Below, piece by piece: positions 1 through 11,391 of a stretch of DNA of 57,124 nucleotides. The position numbers were made by a program, and so were the translations under genes. Source of the DNA: Gnetum montanum (Eukaryota; Streptophyta; Gnetopsida; Gnetales; Gnetaceae); contig MNCI01006170.1 in assembly GCA_015680685.1 (NCBI GenBank), positions 285,515-342,638 of the forward strand, read 5' to 3'. The notes below the pieces were generated by a model. The model saw only the letters and a list, made by a program, of their open reading frames with translations. It searched no databases and was not told where the DNA came from. The stretch's first letter is position 1. Each line of letters opens with the position of its first letter.

Positions 1-1240
1 CCAATACATAAAGCTTCATACTCAGCCTTGTTGTTAGTACAAGGGAAAGATAGATGAATTGCTTTGAGAATTTCAAGTGAATCATTCCTTAATATAACTA
101 TACCAACTCCTGCACCTTTTGAATTACATGAACCATCAAAGTATAACTCCCATTTATCCTCATTCTTTGATTGTTCTTTTTCAGAACTATAATTTTCTTG
201 GAGTGTACAAATTTTATTGTCAACACCTCCTTTTTCAACCATTTTACTTTTTCTATTTGAAGTAATGTTATTACTCATCAAAGGTTCACTATATATGTAT
301 ATTTTATTTTCTTCTCCTTTCCAAGGTAGCCACATGTGAGAATAATCTGTTGATATGTAACCTGAGAAATTCTTGCTCCAACTTCTACTTAATAAGAGGC
401 TATGTGAATCTGGTATATCTGCGACTTGAATGGTTACTCTACTTCTGACATAGGGTTCAGAAGCAATTTCCAATAGGATATTTGGTAATTGACCCACAAT
501 CTTCACTCTACTATTATCCACTTGAACAATCTTTTTATTTGATTTTTCAAGAATCAAACCAATTTTCTTACATATAGACAATGACATTATAGTAGACGAA
601 GCTCCAGAATCAATCAAAAAATTGTGTAAGTATTTATCCTTTAATTTCATTGTCAAAATGAAAGGAGGAGCTTCCTTATCATATAAGGTCTTTAACTTCT
701 CATCATTATTAGACACATAACTTAACTCTAATTCTCTAACTCTCCTTTTATCTTTAATGAACTCTAAATTCTTTCTTTGCTAATCTCCTATTTGAAGCAA
801 CTGATAAAAGCTAATATTGACCTTGACATATTTAAGGTATTCAATCAAATCATACTCTCCATCACCAATAAATCTTGGTTTTCTTATCCATTTATTAAAA
901 TACTGATTTGGAGTGTTTTGCTCTACTTGATTGTTTTTACCTTTATTCTTATCTCTTCTATTTGGCTCAAAAGCTTTTCTCTTAGTAGATGGATTAGTGA
1001 TAACATTTAGGGGTCTAGAAGTAGTTAGTCTTTCCTTAGATCGAAGACTATATCCATTTTCCTCATTATTATTGCATTCTTCATCTGAAGACATATCTTC
1101 TTCAGAACTTGATAGAGAAGAAATATCACTGGATCCACTGCTAGAAGATTTGCTTGCATAATGAACACTAGATAACTCATTATCAGATTCAATATCAAGA
1201 AAGTTGGACATAATAAGATTACTTTCATCCTTATCTTCTG
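1..1240 (-). pseudogene. Retrotransposon protease joined directly to RNase H (partial)
   Basis: One minus-strand frame runs from about 1240 to base 1 with a single stop (TAG near 780). It begins with an acidic, serine-rich tail of gag, then a linker, then a retropepsin-like aspartic protease with the DSGA catalytic motif at 600-611 and the later block GYISTDYSHMWLP near 310-350. About 70 codons further on comes an RNase H with WELYFDGS (catalytic Asp codon 135-137) and TNNKAEYEAL at the window edge. Protease matures gag-pol, and RNase H removes the RNA strand during reverse transcription. There is no room for a reverse transcriptase between them, which is odd for Ty3/gypsy (usual order PR-RT-RH-INT). 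The reading frame is continuous across the join. It could be an old in-frame deletion, or a non-autonomous or unusual domain order. Confidence 0.8.
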
Positions 1241-2290
1241 TAACTTAGTTTCTTGATGTTTACGCTTTCTATTTTTCCTTTCTTCCTTGATATTAACTCT
1301 TACCAAGGCTTTTTCAAGCTTCACTATTTTGTTAGACATATCTCTAATTAATTGTCCTTTTTTAGATTCTACTCTTTCATGTTCTTGCTCAATCTTAACA
1401 TGAGATGGACCTGGTAAAGCTTTAAATTTGGCTAAATATTTTATAGGAATCATAACTCTTTCTTCTCTTTTTTGAATTGCAATATTTTCTTCAGGATTCA
1501 AGTTCAACTATTTTTCTAACTGTATAGCTTCACTAAAGTAGTCATTTAGTGTAGTTAAGTTTGGAGCTCTCCTTAACCAAATTGAAATGTTGGGGTTTAC
1601 AGCCTTAAGATAAGTTTCTTTAAGCATTTCTTCTGATGGTCTATATTGTCTTTGAAAGAGTCCACAAATTCGTTGAAACTTGATGTTAAAATCTCTAATT
1701 GACTCTTTAACTCCTTGCTTAGCTTGTATTAGCCCACAGTATAGTTGTTGTTGATCTAATTGATTACCAAACTAAGCTATGAAAAGATTCTTCATGTCAT
1801 CCCAACTTGTAATACTATTACTTAGTAAGTTTGAATACCAAATCTGAGCCATATCCTTTAAATTTGATACAAATAACCTACAAGCTTGATCTTGATGTTG
1901 AATATTTGCATGAGCTAAAGCTAACTCAAACACGTGAATATATTTTTCAACTAAATAAGCTTTTCCAGGAATGAAAGGCTCAGACAAATATTTGTAAAGT
2001 ACCTTAGGAATATCATTGTAATTTTGAAATCCTAATGGTGTAACTCTTTGCCAAGGATTTTCTGTCCTATTCCTTTGGATAATTGAACTCTTAGACTTTC
2101 TAGATCTTCTCTTATAAATTGATAAAATAGATATAATGGGTGATCTTCTTGATCTTCTAATTTTCACTCCACTACTTGTTCCTAATTCAAAAACTTTCTT
2201 TTTTTCTTCTTCTGATGAAGAATCAGTCTTAGAATCAAGAATATCTTTTGAAACATTTAAATTTTCCAAACTATCAATCTTCTTGGTCAT
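1240..2290 (-). pseudogene. gag of element 1 (capsid region), two stops
   Basis: The frame opens with ATG at 2290, about 100 bases downstream of the PBS, and continues to about 1240. It begins with a Ser/Glu- and Arg-rich N-terminus. A capsid-type Retrotrans_gag region follows, with helices around KAYLVEKYIHVFELALAHA, WYSNLL and SITSWDDMKNLF, and then a Lys/Glu-rich, probably helical segment (about 1250-1400). Stops near 1771 and 1508 are both TAG, each one C-to-T step from CAG. A frameshift near 1240 moves the reading into the protease frame. It could be the normal gag/pro frameshift or a mutation, and sequence alone cannot separate these. Gag forms the particle in which the RNA is reverse transcribed. 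Confidence 0.7.
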
Positions 2291-2390
2291 GAACTGAAAA
2301 TAGTATCTAATTTCTTAAGACTTTATAGTAACAAAGAATTGTTGATGTGCTAAAATTATAAGGCTTATGAACTTAGAGGCTGAATTTTCA

Positions 2391-2407
2391 GTCCTCCTAG
2401 CGCCAAA
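2391..2407 (-). other. Primer-binding site of element 1
   Basis: On the minus strand the sequence reads TTTGGCGCTAGGAGGAC, beginning with the TGG that pairs with a tRNA CCA end. It sits just upstream of the gag start. A near-identical motif, TTGGCGCTAGAAGGAGG, occurs in element 2 at 6291-6308, which supports a real PBS. The tRNA was not identified with certainty. Confidence 0.6.
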
Positions 2408-2411
2408 CGAA

Positions 2412-3900
2412 CTGTTGGCAACTGTTTGGGACGCGACCGCCAACAAGTGTCCTTGAACAGGATTTAGGTACTTGTTGGTCTCTGGAAACACCAAGGCCCA
2501 GATACCTCCAAATAGACCTAGTAGTTAATGTGAGTATGTGTGTGTGTTGTTGCGGTGTACGGTTGTGAATAATGAAATGATTGCGTTGTGTGTAAACTAC
2601 AAATGACTTATCTTAAAGAGATTCAACCAACTTTGCCAAGTACTATGAGTTGTTGAGAGTTCCTATTTTGTTCAATTGCCTAGTCTATGTAGTCCTTATA
2701 ATACCTACTTGCAACAAATAAAGTTTTGCAAAAACATTTAAGCACAAGTCTACGAATCTGCTTCTAATTTTCCCCAGAGAAAGAGATAGTTCCACAAGAA
2801 AACTAAAAATAGAGCGAGATTCAATGGAAATAGAAAGAAGAGAAAAAGAAAGCAGATTTGTGTAATGATCTCAAATATTTAGACAAGGTAAAATGATACG
2901 AGTAAACACTTCGCAATAAAGCTATCCCAAATTCAATAACTACGAATTGTTCAAACTTCCAAGGCCCAAATAAGTAATTTCTTCAAGACAATCCTACTAT
3001 GCTACCCAAAAATTTCTGCGTAAACTATCACGTACGAGACTCTATTTTGGCTAGATAATGGATGTCAACAATTGCATTCAACAGAACCTTCAAAAGACTT
3101 GACAATTTCTGATTAAAATACCATGGTGATTCACTTTAAAGCTAAAAGAAGCTATTCTGGTCCTATCAAAATACCAAAGATTTTCTGAACCCTCTTGACT
3201 ATTGAATCGTTTAACAGCTTGACTACATGCAAAGGCTCTCTTTCAACAATCTCAATAGCGGTTCTTATACATTGCACAATAATAAAATTTACTTCTAAAA
3301 TTCTCTTAAAGCTTTCAAACACAAGCGCTCCTATGGCAAAATTTTAATAGAAATTTTCTATCATGCAACAAGAACAATAAGAGCAATCTAAAAATTCCAA
3401 AATTACATGCCAAGAATGATATTATCTAAACCACTAGCTAAAAAATTTAAACAAAATAAAAAATAATAAGCATAACTCACAGGACTATGACAAAGAGGCT
3501 GAAATCTTTTCTTTAGCAAGTCATCTTACAAACAATCCTTCACAATGTCTTTTTATAAATGCTCTTCCAAGACCCAAAGTGTGTCTCCAAGTGAGAGCCA
3601 GTAGTGTTCGAGACCCCCCCTTAACCCCTGAAGCCTTTTTATTGGTTTCAAAGGTAGTTAGATATTCTAAAATATCTTTGCTAAATTTTCTCCCCAAGTA
3701 AGGAAGTTATAACTTGCCCAAGAAGTTAGGAGACATTACTTGTCCAACAAGTTAGGAAGTTGTAACTTATACATAAAGTTAGGAGAAAATTATGCTAACA
3801 TTGGCATGTGTAAATATTACAAATATTTTATAGGCAACAACCTATGTAATAATTTTTTAGAAAATAAATCCAAGATCTCCATATTATAAGAGCTTCATAC
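2412..3900 (-). repeat. Possible 5' LTR of element 1
   Basis: This non-coding stretch lies immediately upstream (minus sense) of the PBS. It holds a TATA box (TATAAAA on the minus strand, 3551-3557) and an AT-rich region, as an LTR should. The partner LTR is outside the window, so neither end can be fixed. The 3900 limit is chosen where a TG dinucleotide could open the LTR. Confidence 0.4.
3551..3557 (-). promoter_or_regulatory. TATA box in the possible LTR of element 1
   Basis: Minus-strand TATAAAA inside the putative LTR, about 1.15 kb upstream of the PBS. Its place is that expected for an LTR promoter with a long R-U5 or leader. Confidence 0.35.
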
Positions 3901-4636
3901 AATTGTTATTTTATTTTTATTTTAGGATTTTAATTACCCACCATGTATAAAGCCTTAGTAATTAACTTAGGATAATTAAATTAATGCTAATTCTTTAATG
4001 AGTACTCCATACCATTATTGCATGTGAGAAATTGCTGAAATAATTATTTTGCCACCGGACCATATAAAATTGAAATGTTATTTTGTGACTTTAATTCTGT
4101 GCGTTCGGGTTTTGTATTTGTCTTCCGTGATGACAGTTTCTTCGGAATAAACTACAACTCTGATTTATCAGCATTGGCTAAAAAATTTCCTAATTCTACT
4201 AATTCAGTTGTGCATCTGTCTTGTTGTGTCTTCGTGTCTTTGTTGTCCAACTCAGTGGATAGGTATGGTGAAGATGAATGCGTTGGCGTCAGGCACTGCT
4301 GTTGTTTTTGGTAAGGTTGTTTGTAGGTTCATCATTGGAAAGTCTTCTCTGGAAACAGTTTCCTAACTTCGTACATATCCCTTCGAATGTGCAAGTTGGG
4401 AAGCTATTCAAGCAATGAGACAAAACCAAAATGCGACAACCAAAATTTACTCTTGCATGTTGCCCATGAAATTCGTGAAATAGCACAGAGGCAATTAGGG
4501 TTTCATAGTGTGATGACGATGTGATCACACCTCAGCCTCATGGTGTGGACCACCATGTAGAACAAGATCTCGCTGATGTAGCGGCAGTGGTGGTTGTCGC
4601 TACTCGTGACCTGCTACCAAGGATACTATGGATTCA
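3901..4636. other. No recognisable gene between element 1 and the RUVBL2 fragment
   Basis: Both strands were read. The part from about 4080 to 4640 is less AT-rich than its surroundings and has short open stretches on both strands (for example 4075-4314 plus, 4289-4528 minus), but no family was recognised. It could be flanking DNA moved together with the RUVBL2 fragment, for example a 5' UTR or intron, but nothing proves this. Confidence 0.4.
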
Positions 4637-5599
<963 letters not shown>

Positions 5600-5600
<1 letters not shown>

Positions 5601-6054
5601 AACTTATAACTTTTCCTCTCAAACTAAATTTTTTTTTTCACTTCTCCAAAAACTCTTAACCAATTTTATCATGCCAACCTATTCCATGAAATGGCCAAAA
5701 TGTGCCAAAAATGAGTTTATGGTGGTGTTTAGAGAGTGGGATTATGTCAAATGTTCATGGGATGAGTTCATGACCTCCTTTGTGGATAAGTTCATAGTCT
5801 CTCTTTGCTTCTCTTTCTACACGATCGATGGATAAGTTGGCTTGGATCTTGACACAGATGAAGTTATATTGTTCAAGTGTAAGAGTTGCATTGGTAGGGT
5901 CTCTACCTTATAGCCTGAGTAACTAGCGTGTAGGGCCTTTAGAGCTTATCTGTTCAATGACAGTTATGGATTTGGTAGCAGTCACAGGGTTTGAGCTTTC
6001 AGTCCCAAAGTCAGAGGTTGATAGTGTCACTGGGTTAATTTGAGAGGATTCCAT
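5600..6054 (-). pseudogene. Possible gag start of element 2, truncated
   Basis: On the minus strand an ATG at 6052-6054 lies about 240 bases after the element 2 PBS, at the usual place for gag. The frame reads a Ser/Thr-rich N-terminus (starting MESSQINPVTLSTSDFG), then a charged segment to about 5740, with a few stops (TAG and TGA types). After about 5600 the reading is lost in AT-rich DNA, so only the beginning of gag would remain. No capsid or zinc-knuckle motif was found, so the call rests on position and composition. Confidence 0.35.
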
Positions 6055-6091
6055 AATGAACATGTGTAAATTGAGTTAGATGGGTTGAATG

Positions 6092-6210
6092 TGAGCAACT
6101 GCAGTTTGACCAACTACAACGTGATCCACTACAGTGCAGCATGACACAGACACCATGACAACTACAACGTGAAAACTGCAGCGTGACAACTACAGCATGA
6201 TAACTGCGAC
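6092..6210. repeat. Degenerate minisatellite, units of about 15 bp
   Basis: About eight imperfect units with the theme GACAACTACAGCGT follow one another (for example GACCAACTACAACGT, GATCCACTACAGTGC, ATGACAACTACAACGT, GAAAACTGCAGCGT, GACAACTACAGCAT). The array lies in the leader of element 2 between its PBS and gag start. Confidence 0.7.
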
Positions 6211-6290
6211 AAGGAGACTCATAGGGACAAGATGAATAAGTTTTGACAAGTAGCACGATCGATGTTTTAACAAATAGTAAGCAAGTTGGC

Positions 6291-6308
6291 CCTCCTTCTA
6301 GCGCCAAT
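6291..6308 (-). other. Primer-binding site of element 2
   Basis: Minus-strand ATTGGCGCTAGAAGGAGG, nearly the same as the PBS of element 1 (2391-2407). It resembles PBS sequences of Tat-lineage elements (from memory) and defines the 3' end of an LTR at about 6310. Confidence 0.6.
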
Positions 6309-6857
6309 TTACTATACTAACCTAAATCGTTGGTGTAAGGCTGGAAGGGAAACAAACACCAAAAGATTCTTTGGAAAACATAGCTAACCCTACCTTCACC
6401 TGAGGGAAAGCTAGAAAAGTTAATGAAGGTAGAGTGCCTTGGATGGTCTACATGAAAATCAACCAAGGACTTTCCCCGAGCGTAAACTACGGCTTATGCT
6501 AGGGTTATCGTAACTGATATTTTAAAATGCAAATAGCACATATGAAATGTAAACTTAAACTGGTATCATAATCAAAACATAAACAAAACGTGAACTGAAT
6601 GTAAAATAGAGTAAACAGTATAATGGCTGGAAAAATGAACTATATTGTATTGCTTAGAAAAAGATGTGCACCGGTCAAAGCATGATTGCATGTCTAGATG
6701 GTAGGTCAAGCACCAAGCCTCAGGGTGATGTGATGTGTTTCAGAACTGCTTGGATGTTAGGAGTCAAGTGTGCCTGAGCACCCAAGGATTACTGGTCTAA
6801 GTTTCCTAAGTCGTCCATCTTCAAAATTTCCAACTCCATTTATGTGAATTGATAGGG

Positions 6858-6865
6858 TATTTATA
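6858..6865 (-). promoter_or_regulatory. TATA box close to the element 2 PBS
   Basis: TATAAATA on the minus strand, about 550 bases upstream of the PBS, followed by sequence fitting R-U5. It is the best candidate for the LTR transcription start of element 2. Confidence 0.4.
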
Positions 6866-7239
6866 GGGTTGGGTTGGGCTCGGGCACAGAATTTAAGAAT
6901 GGAATCAATGGCTGGGAGATGAGAGGAAAGCAGATCTAGCGACATGTGTCCAATGGATAGCTATATGTGAGTTGGATGTGTGTGGGCAAGCTACGTTCTT
7001 GACTAGGTTCATCGTATCTTACAATGTGTGTCTTACTCAAGCCCATGGAAGCACATACAATTTAGACTATGAGGGCTTGACAAGCCCACAAATGAAGATT
7101 TACAATGTACTACAAGAGAAATTAACCCTGGATCACTTAAAAATTCTAAATCTTTGATTTGACAGCTTTGACCATTGCAGGATTCCTAATTCAGGTGGTT
7201 TCATGGCCTTTTGAGGCATGTTTGCTTACACTCACATTG

Positions 7240-7840
7240 GGTGTGTTCTCAGCATGACCTCGGCTTGAGTGAAGTAAAATGAGACATTTGACATCAAATT
7301 TTGATTTCTGAAGCTTGTTCCTTGAATGCAACTGTGGCCCTAAATGTGTCTAACCCTAAGAGTGATCTGAAATCTGAAATTTGAACTTGAATGTGTCTGA
7401 TTTGGCGCTATTTTGGACAGGTCATGCTGCACTCATGCTACAACATGACTTGCAATGTGACCTAAGGAGAATAACACATTTCACTAATTTTTGAATTTCT
7501 GAAGCCTGTTTCTTGAGTGTAATAGTTGCTTGCCTATGTCTAACCCTTCAAGTTGAAATTTGAGCCTGAATGTGCCCTATTTGGAGCCACTTTTGGTAGG
7601 TCACGCTAGACTCATGCTACAGCATGACCTGCAGCGTGACTTCTAGAAACTTTTGAAAACTTGCAATTTTGAGCTGAAGTCTAGAATTTTGAAGGCTAGG
7701 ACCTGAAGCTAGGACTAGAGGTTGTCGACCATGAACTCTAAGGATGATTTGCACCTTGGAAGTTGGATTGTTTCGACTCAGTTTGAAGGCTCTGAAAATG
7801 GTCACACCGAACTCATGCCATAGCATGACCTACATCATGA
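7240..7840. repeat. Tandem repeat, three to four degenerate units of 180-200 bp
   Basis: The anchor CTCATGCTACARCATGACYT recurs near 7432, 7611 and 7812 (as CTCATGCCATAGCATGACCT), with a partial copy near 7250. Unit lengths are about 179 and 201 bases. The units also share AATTTCTGAAGC and TGTCTAACCCT segments. Confidence 0.65.
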
Positions 7841-8529
7841 GTAAGAAAATTTGCAGTCTAGCATGAGTTCCAGGAAAAGCAAGTGTGTGTGCCCATGACA
7901 AGCTCAAAGTTTTACCTCCAAAAGCTCAAGTGCGAGTTGTTCTTGTTTCAAAGTGTTAGGCCAAAATTAGTGGTGTTTCAGTTGGCTATGGTGTTTTGGT
8001 GGATTATGGTGATCTATGATGATTTGCAACTTTGTGTTTCTTTGATTCACTAAAATTCCTTTGGTTTTTCAACTCTTTTATTTTCCAACCCAAAATTTTC
8101 CAACCAAGATTTTTTTTGCCAACCCTAAAAACATTGAGGGCATGTGTATTTATAGGCCTAGGATCAGCAAAAGATGTGAGATGGCTACCACATGGTAGAG
8201 GGGATGGTTGGGACTACATTGTCACCCAACTACACTCTCCACCAGATTGATGGTGTTGTACTTTTTTGTGCTCTATTGAACTATGTGAGACTGCGAGATT
8301 GTGACTATGCTACGAACTGCATGTGTGTGCTGAGAAGACTCCAAAATACCTGAAAAATGCAATTTTGGAGACAATGCTCTAGGTCTACACTCTCCATTGT
8401 CTCGCATGGGGCTTGAGCATAGTTACAATATTAGCACCAAAAGAAGGTACAAAAAAGAAGAATTTTTTCTAAGTATGCTTGCTGAAGATGAGTTGAGTTA
8501 AGCTAAGTGCTAGCACTATGTTGTGGAGG

Positions 8530-8905
8530 CTTCTAGAGACTATTCTGGTTGACTATGCTTCACTATGCTCTAGATTGAAGGAGAGTGTAGTCTCACACTT
8601 AGAAGAAATTGCAAAAAGTAGTCGTTGTACTAACTACACTCTTCACTGGAGGCTAACTATGTTCCTGATTAGGGGTAAGCATAGTTTCGAGATGTGTCAA
8701 AACTTGTGAAAGCCTGCCCTTTGGTTGACTATGCTCTCCACTAGAGGTTGACTATGCTCCCTGTTGGGGTTGAGCGTAGTCTCAACACTTAGCCAAAACT
8801 GCGAGAAAATGGCCTTTCATGTTGACTATGCTATCTATAAGAGGCTGACTACTCTCTTAACTAGGGTTGAACATAGTCTCAACACTTAGGAAAAATTGTA
8901 GTCAG
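8530..8905. repeat. Tandem repeat, about four units of 81-97 bp
   Basis: The theme TTGACTATGCTC, about 50 bases, GCATAGTCTCAACACTTAG recurs at 8550, 8631, 8726 and 8823. Each unit holds both TGACTATGCT and its near complement AGCATAGTC, so each can fold back on itself. Confidence 0.65.
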
Positions 8906-8931
8906 GATGTTGTAGTCCAAATTTGGTGGTA

Positions 8932-9480
8932 TTTTAGATACCATTGTAGGGCATTACTACTATAGCTTTCTAGATAGTTATAGTGGCTATAACCAAATCC
9001 AAATTTTGCTAGAGAACTAGGCCAAACAAATGTTCACAAATTCCTAGGGGACTTTTGCATATAGAAAGATGATCTTTGGCCTATGCAATGCTCCTACTAG
9101 ATTCCAACACTTAGTCCTTAGCATCTTCCAAAAGCAGATTGGTAACAAGGTGGAGGTCTACATGGATGACTTCTCCACCTATAGGACTACTTTTGAGCAA
9201 GCCTTGGATTGTCTAGAGAAAGTGCTTAAATGATGTGTGGAGGCCAACCTTAGGATCAACTAGAAGAAGAGCCATTTGATGGTCTAAGAAGGAATTGTCT
9301 TGGGGCATTAGATTTCTAGCAAGGGGATCAAGGTAGAGCCAAAATAGATAAGGATCATCCAAGGAATCACCAGATAACCTAAAATTGTAAAATTTGTGAG
9401 GTCATTCCTTGTCAACATTTGTTATTACAAGAATTTCATTAAGAATGTTTGAAAGATTGTTAAATTATTGGTAGAGCTCA
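8932..9480 (+). pseudogene. Reverse transcriptase of element 3 (5'-truncated)
   Basis: The plus-strand translation shows the RT palm blocks in order: FLDSYSGYNQI (about 8965), GTFAYRKMIFGLCNAPTRFQ (about 9048-9105), the catalytic YMDDF (9159-9173) and EGIVLGH followed by the SKGIKVEP region (about 9290-9340). The finger region before SYSGY is missing, so the enzyme could not work. Several in-frame TAG, TAA and TGA codons occur. The motif style (CNAP, MDDF, EGIVLGH) is that of non-chromodomain Athila/Tat-type Ty3/gypsy elements. Confidence 0.85.
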
Positions 9481-9960
9481 CAAAGAATGATTTCCCATTC
9501 ATTTGGACTAAGGAATGTGACCATGCATTCTATCACCTCAAATAGAAGATCTTAGAAACACCAATCTTATGAACACTAAATTTTTCTAGAACATTTCATA
9601 TCATGATATATGCATACAACTATGCATTAGGATCCATGCAGATATAGTTGGATAATTAGAAACATCCATATTATATCCATTGTGTAAGCAAGAGAATTGT
9701 GGATGTATAACTCAATTACACCACTATTGAAAAAGAACTCATGGTAGTGGTGTATGCTCTAGAGAAAATCAAACTATGTGCTTGGATATAAGATGTTTGT
9801 GCACATAGATCATAATGCTATTATGTTCACCATGAATAAACCAATGGTAAGCCCCCATGTTATAGGTGGTTGGTAATCTTGCAAGAGTCCAATATTATGA
9901 TGGTGGATAGTAAGAAAACTAAGAACATAGTAGTTGATCACTTATCTCAATTATGATGGA
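9481..9960 (+). pseudogene. RNase H of element 3, decayed
   Basis: It follows RT directly. Blocks are FIWTKECDHAF (about 9498), FHIMIYAYNYALGSM (about 9590-9640), YTTIEKELMVVVYALEK (about 9717-9765) and a degenerate HTDH region (CAHRS, near 9800). The first catalytic Asp of the usual DAS motif is changed here (IYAYN). Stops and a frameshift near 9770 interrupt it. Confidence 0.75.
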
Positions 9961-10109
9961 ACATGAAGGAGGAGGAGAGCCCACTCTCAAACCAATTCCC
10001 TAATAAACTTCTCTTTGTTGGTGTTTTTAATGAACAAGAAACTAAGGAAATCAACTAGTATGAGAACATCCTATCCTACCTGCTCACTCAAGAGATGCCA
10101 TAGAGGTGG

Positions 10110-11340
10110 AACAACATGAAGAAACATCAGTTTCTTCACTAGGTCAAACATTTTATGGATATCAATGGCAACCTTTATAAGATTTGTGTAGATGGCCTAG
10201 TAAGATGGTGTGTCCCTAATGTAGATCAACTACGATTCCTCCAAGATATGCACAAGAATCCTTGTGGGGGCCAATTTACTAGGAGGTGAATGACCATTAA
10301 GATCCTCATGGCAAGATACTATTGGCTAATACTTTTCAGTGATACTTGTCACTTCATCTGCTCCTATGATTGACGCCAATGTTATGGGGGGATGACTGCT
10401 CATATGGAAGGGCTTCAACAATGGGTCCAACTACTAGAGCCTTTCAACTTTTTGGAAATTAACTTTATGGGATCCATCAATCCCTTGTTCAATGAAAAGG
10501 CCTATATACTTATACTTGTTGACTATTACATGAAATGGGCTAAATTTGTGGCCATCACCAACTATACATCTTCTATGATGGCCTAGTTTGTACACCAATA
10601 TGTTGTAAACAGGTTTTGCATGCCAAGGGTACTTATTTTTTATAATGGAACACACTTTACAGGCACCACTTTTCGTAAACTCATGTAATGCTTGGGGCTT
10701 AAGCATAAATTAACAACTCCATACAATCCCTCAACCAATGGTTAAGTTGAATTCACAAATTGGGAGATAAAAAAATACTAACATGCATCATTAGTAAATA
10801 TAGGAGGGATTGGAGCTCTAAACTCAACAATTTTCTTTGGGCTTACTATTCAACATAGAAACTTTCTATTGGATACTCTTCCTATGAGCTCATGTATGGA
10901 AGGCTCCCAACACTTCCTATCCAAGTATAACTCCATACACTATCAACTGCATGTGACCTCAACTTGGACCTAATCCTAGCATAAAAAGAAATATTGATGA
11001 ACTTCAACATGCTAAATAAGAACCAATTAGTGGCACTATCATCAAACGAAGTGCATAAGGCATACAATAACAATGTCATTTCTTTAGGATTAGGAAAGTT
11101 AAATTTCAACTAGGAGATAAGGTGCTCTATTAGAATCCCATGCATTTTCCTCAACAAATGAAGTTTCAATTGTTATGAAAGGACCCTTATATCATCTATG
11201 AAATTTTTTCATTTGGGGCCATGTTAATCTACTAGCTTGATAGTCGAAATAAGAAACTATCAGTCAACATTCAAGAAATCAAACATTTCCATGAACAATG
11301 AGTAACTAGTGGATACAATGCCTCAATAGATGGTCAAGCA
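10110..11340 (+). pseudogene. Integrase of element 3, catalytic residues lost
   Basis: The order is: zinc-binding region (about 10160-10390), core with INFMGSINPLFNEKAYILILVDYYMKW (about 10452-10540), a block ending YNGTHFTGTTFRKLM (about 10640-10690), the PYNPSTNG stretch with VEFTNWEI, and a weak C-terminal part to about 11340. Integrase inserts the DNA copy into the host genome using a D,D,E triad. Here the first Asp reads Asn (INFMG) and the second Tyr (FYNG), so the copy is dead. The stop in the NG-VEF block is TAA where homologues have Gln. There is a short open stretch at 10392-10586, with frameshifts after about 10780. Confidence 0.85.
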
Positions 11341-11367
11341 TGCTTGATCTTTCAAATCTCCCCTTTC

Positions 11368-11391
11368 CAACTCACTTGTGGGGGGAGATGG
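11368..11391 (+). other. Polypurine-tract-like motif after integrase (element 3)
   Basis: The motif around CTTGTGGGGGGAGATGG matches the same place in element 5 (38945-38967) and, less well, in element 4 (14631-14659, minus). It resembles the true polypurine tract before the family's 3' LTR. Confidence 0.45.

Larger units (their letters stand above)
1..3900 (-). mobile_element. Element 1: Ty3/gypsy LTR retrotransposon (Tat-like), 5' part
   Basis: Read on the minus strand this stretch has the order of a Ty3/gypsy element: a possible LTR (about 2412-3900), a PBS (2391-2407), a gag reading frame starting at 2290, an aspartic protease and an RNase H that runs off the window at base 1. Integrase and the 3' LTR would lie outside the window. 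The PBS core TTTGGCGCTAGGAGGAC resembles, from memory, those of the plant Tat lineage. Only three in-frame stops and one frameshift were seen over about 2.3 kb, so this copy is less decayed than most others here. The outer limit at 3900 is a guess. Confidence 0.75.
6309..8930 (-). repeat. LTR-like region of element 2 with tandem repeats and two TATA boxes
   Basis: On the minus strand this stretch lies directly upstream of the PBS at 6291-6308, so its right-to-left end is an LTR end. It has two minus-strand TATAAATA boxes (8147-8154 and 6858-6865) and two families of tandem repeats (8530-8905 and 7240-7840). One very long LTR, or two LTR remnants side by side, would both fit. No second copy in the window allows the boundaries to be tested. 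The upper end is taken where readable element 3 RT begins. Confidence 0.45.

Noticed and set aside
1-2290. Endogenous pararetrovirus (caulimovirid) as source of the protease and RNase H
   Set aside because: There is a PBS with an LTR-like region upstream, a gag of retrotransposon type and a Ty3/gypsy-style protease and RNase H. No movement protein or coat-protein zinc finger was found.
4075-4314. 79-codon plus-strand frame
   Set aside because: No similarity recognised, poor composition for a gene, and lies in the flank of a pseudogene fragment.
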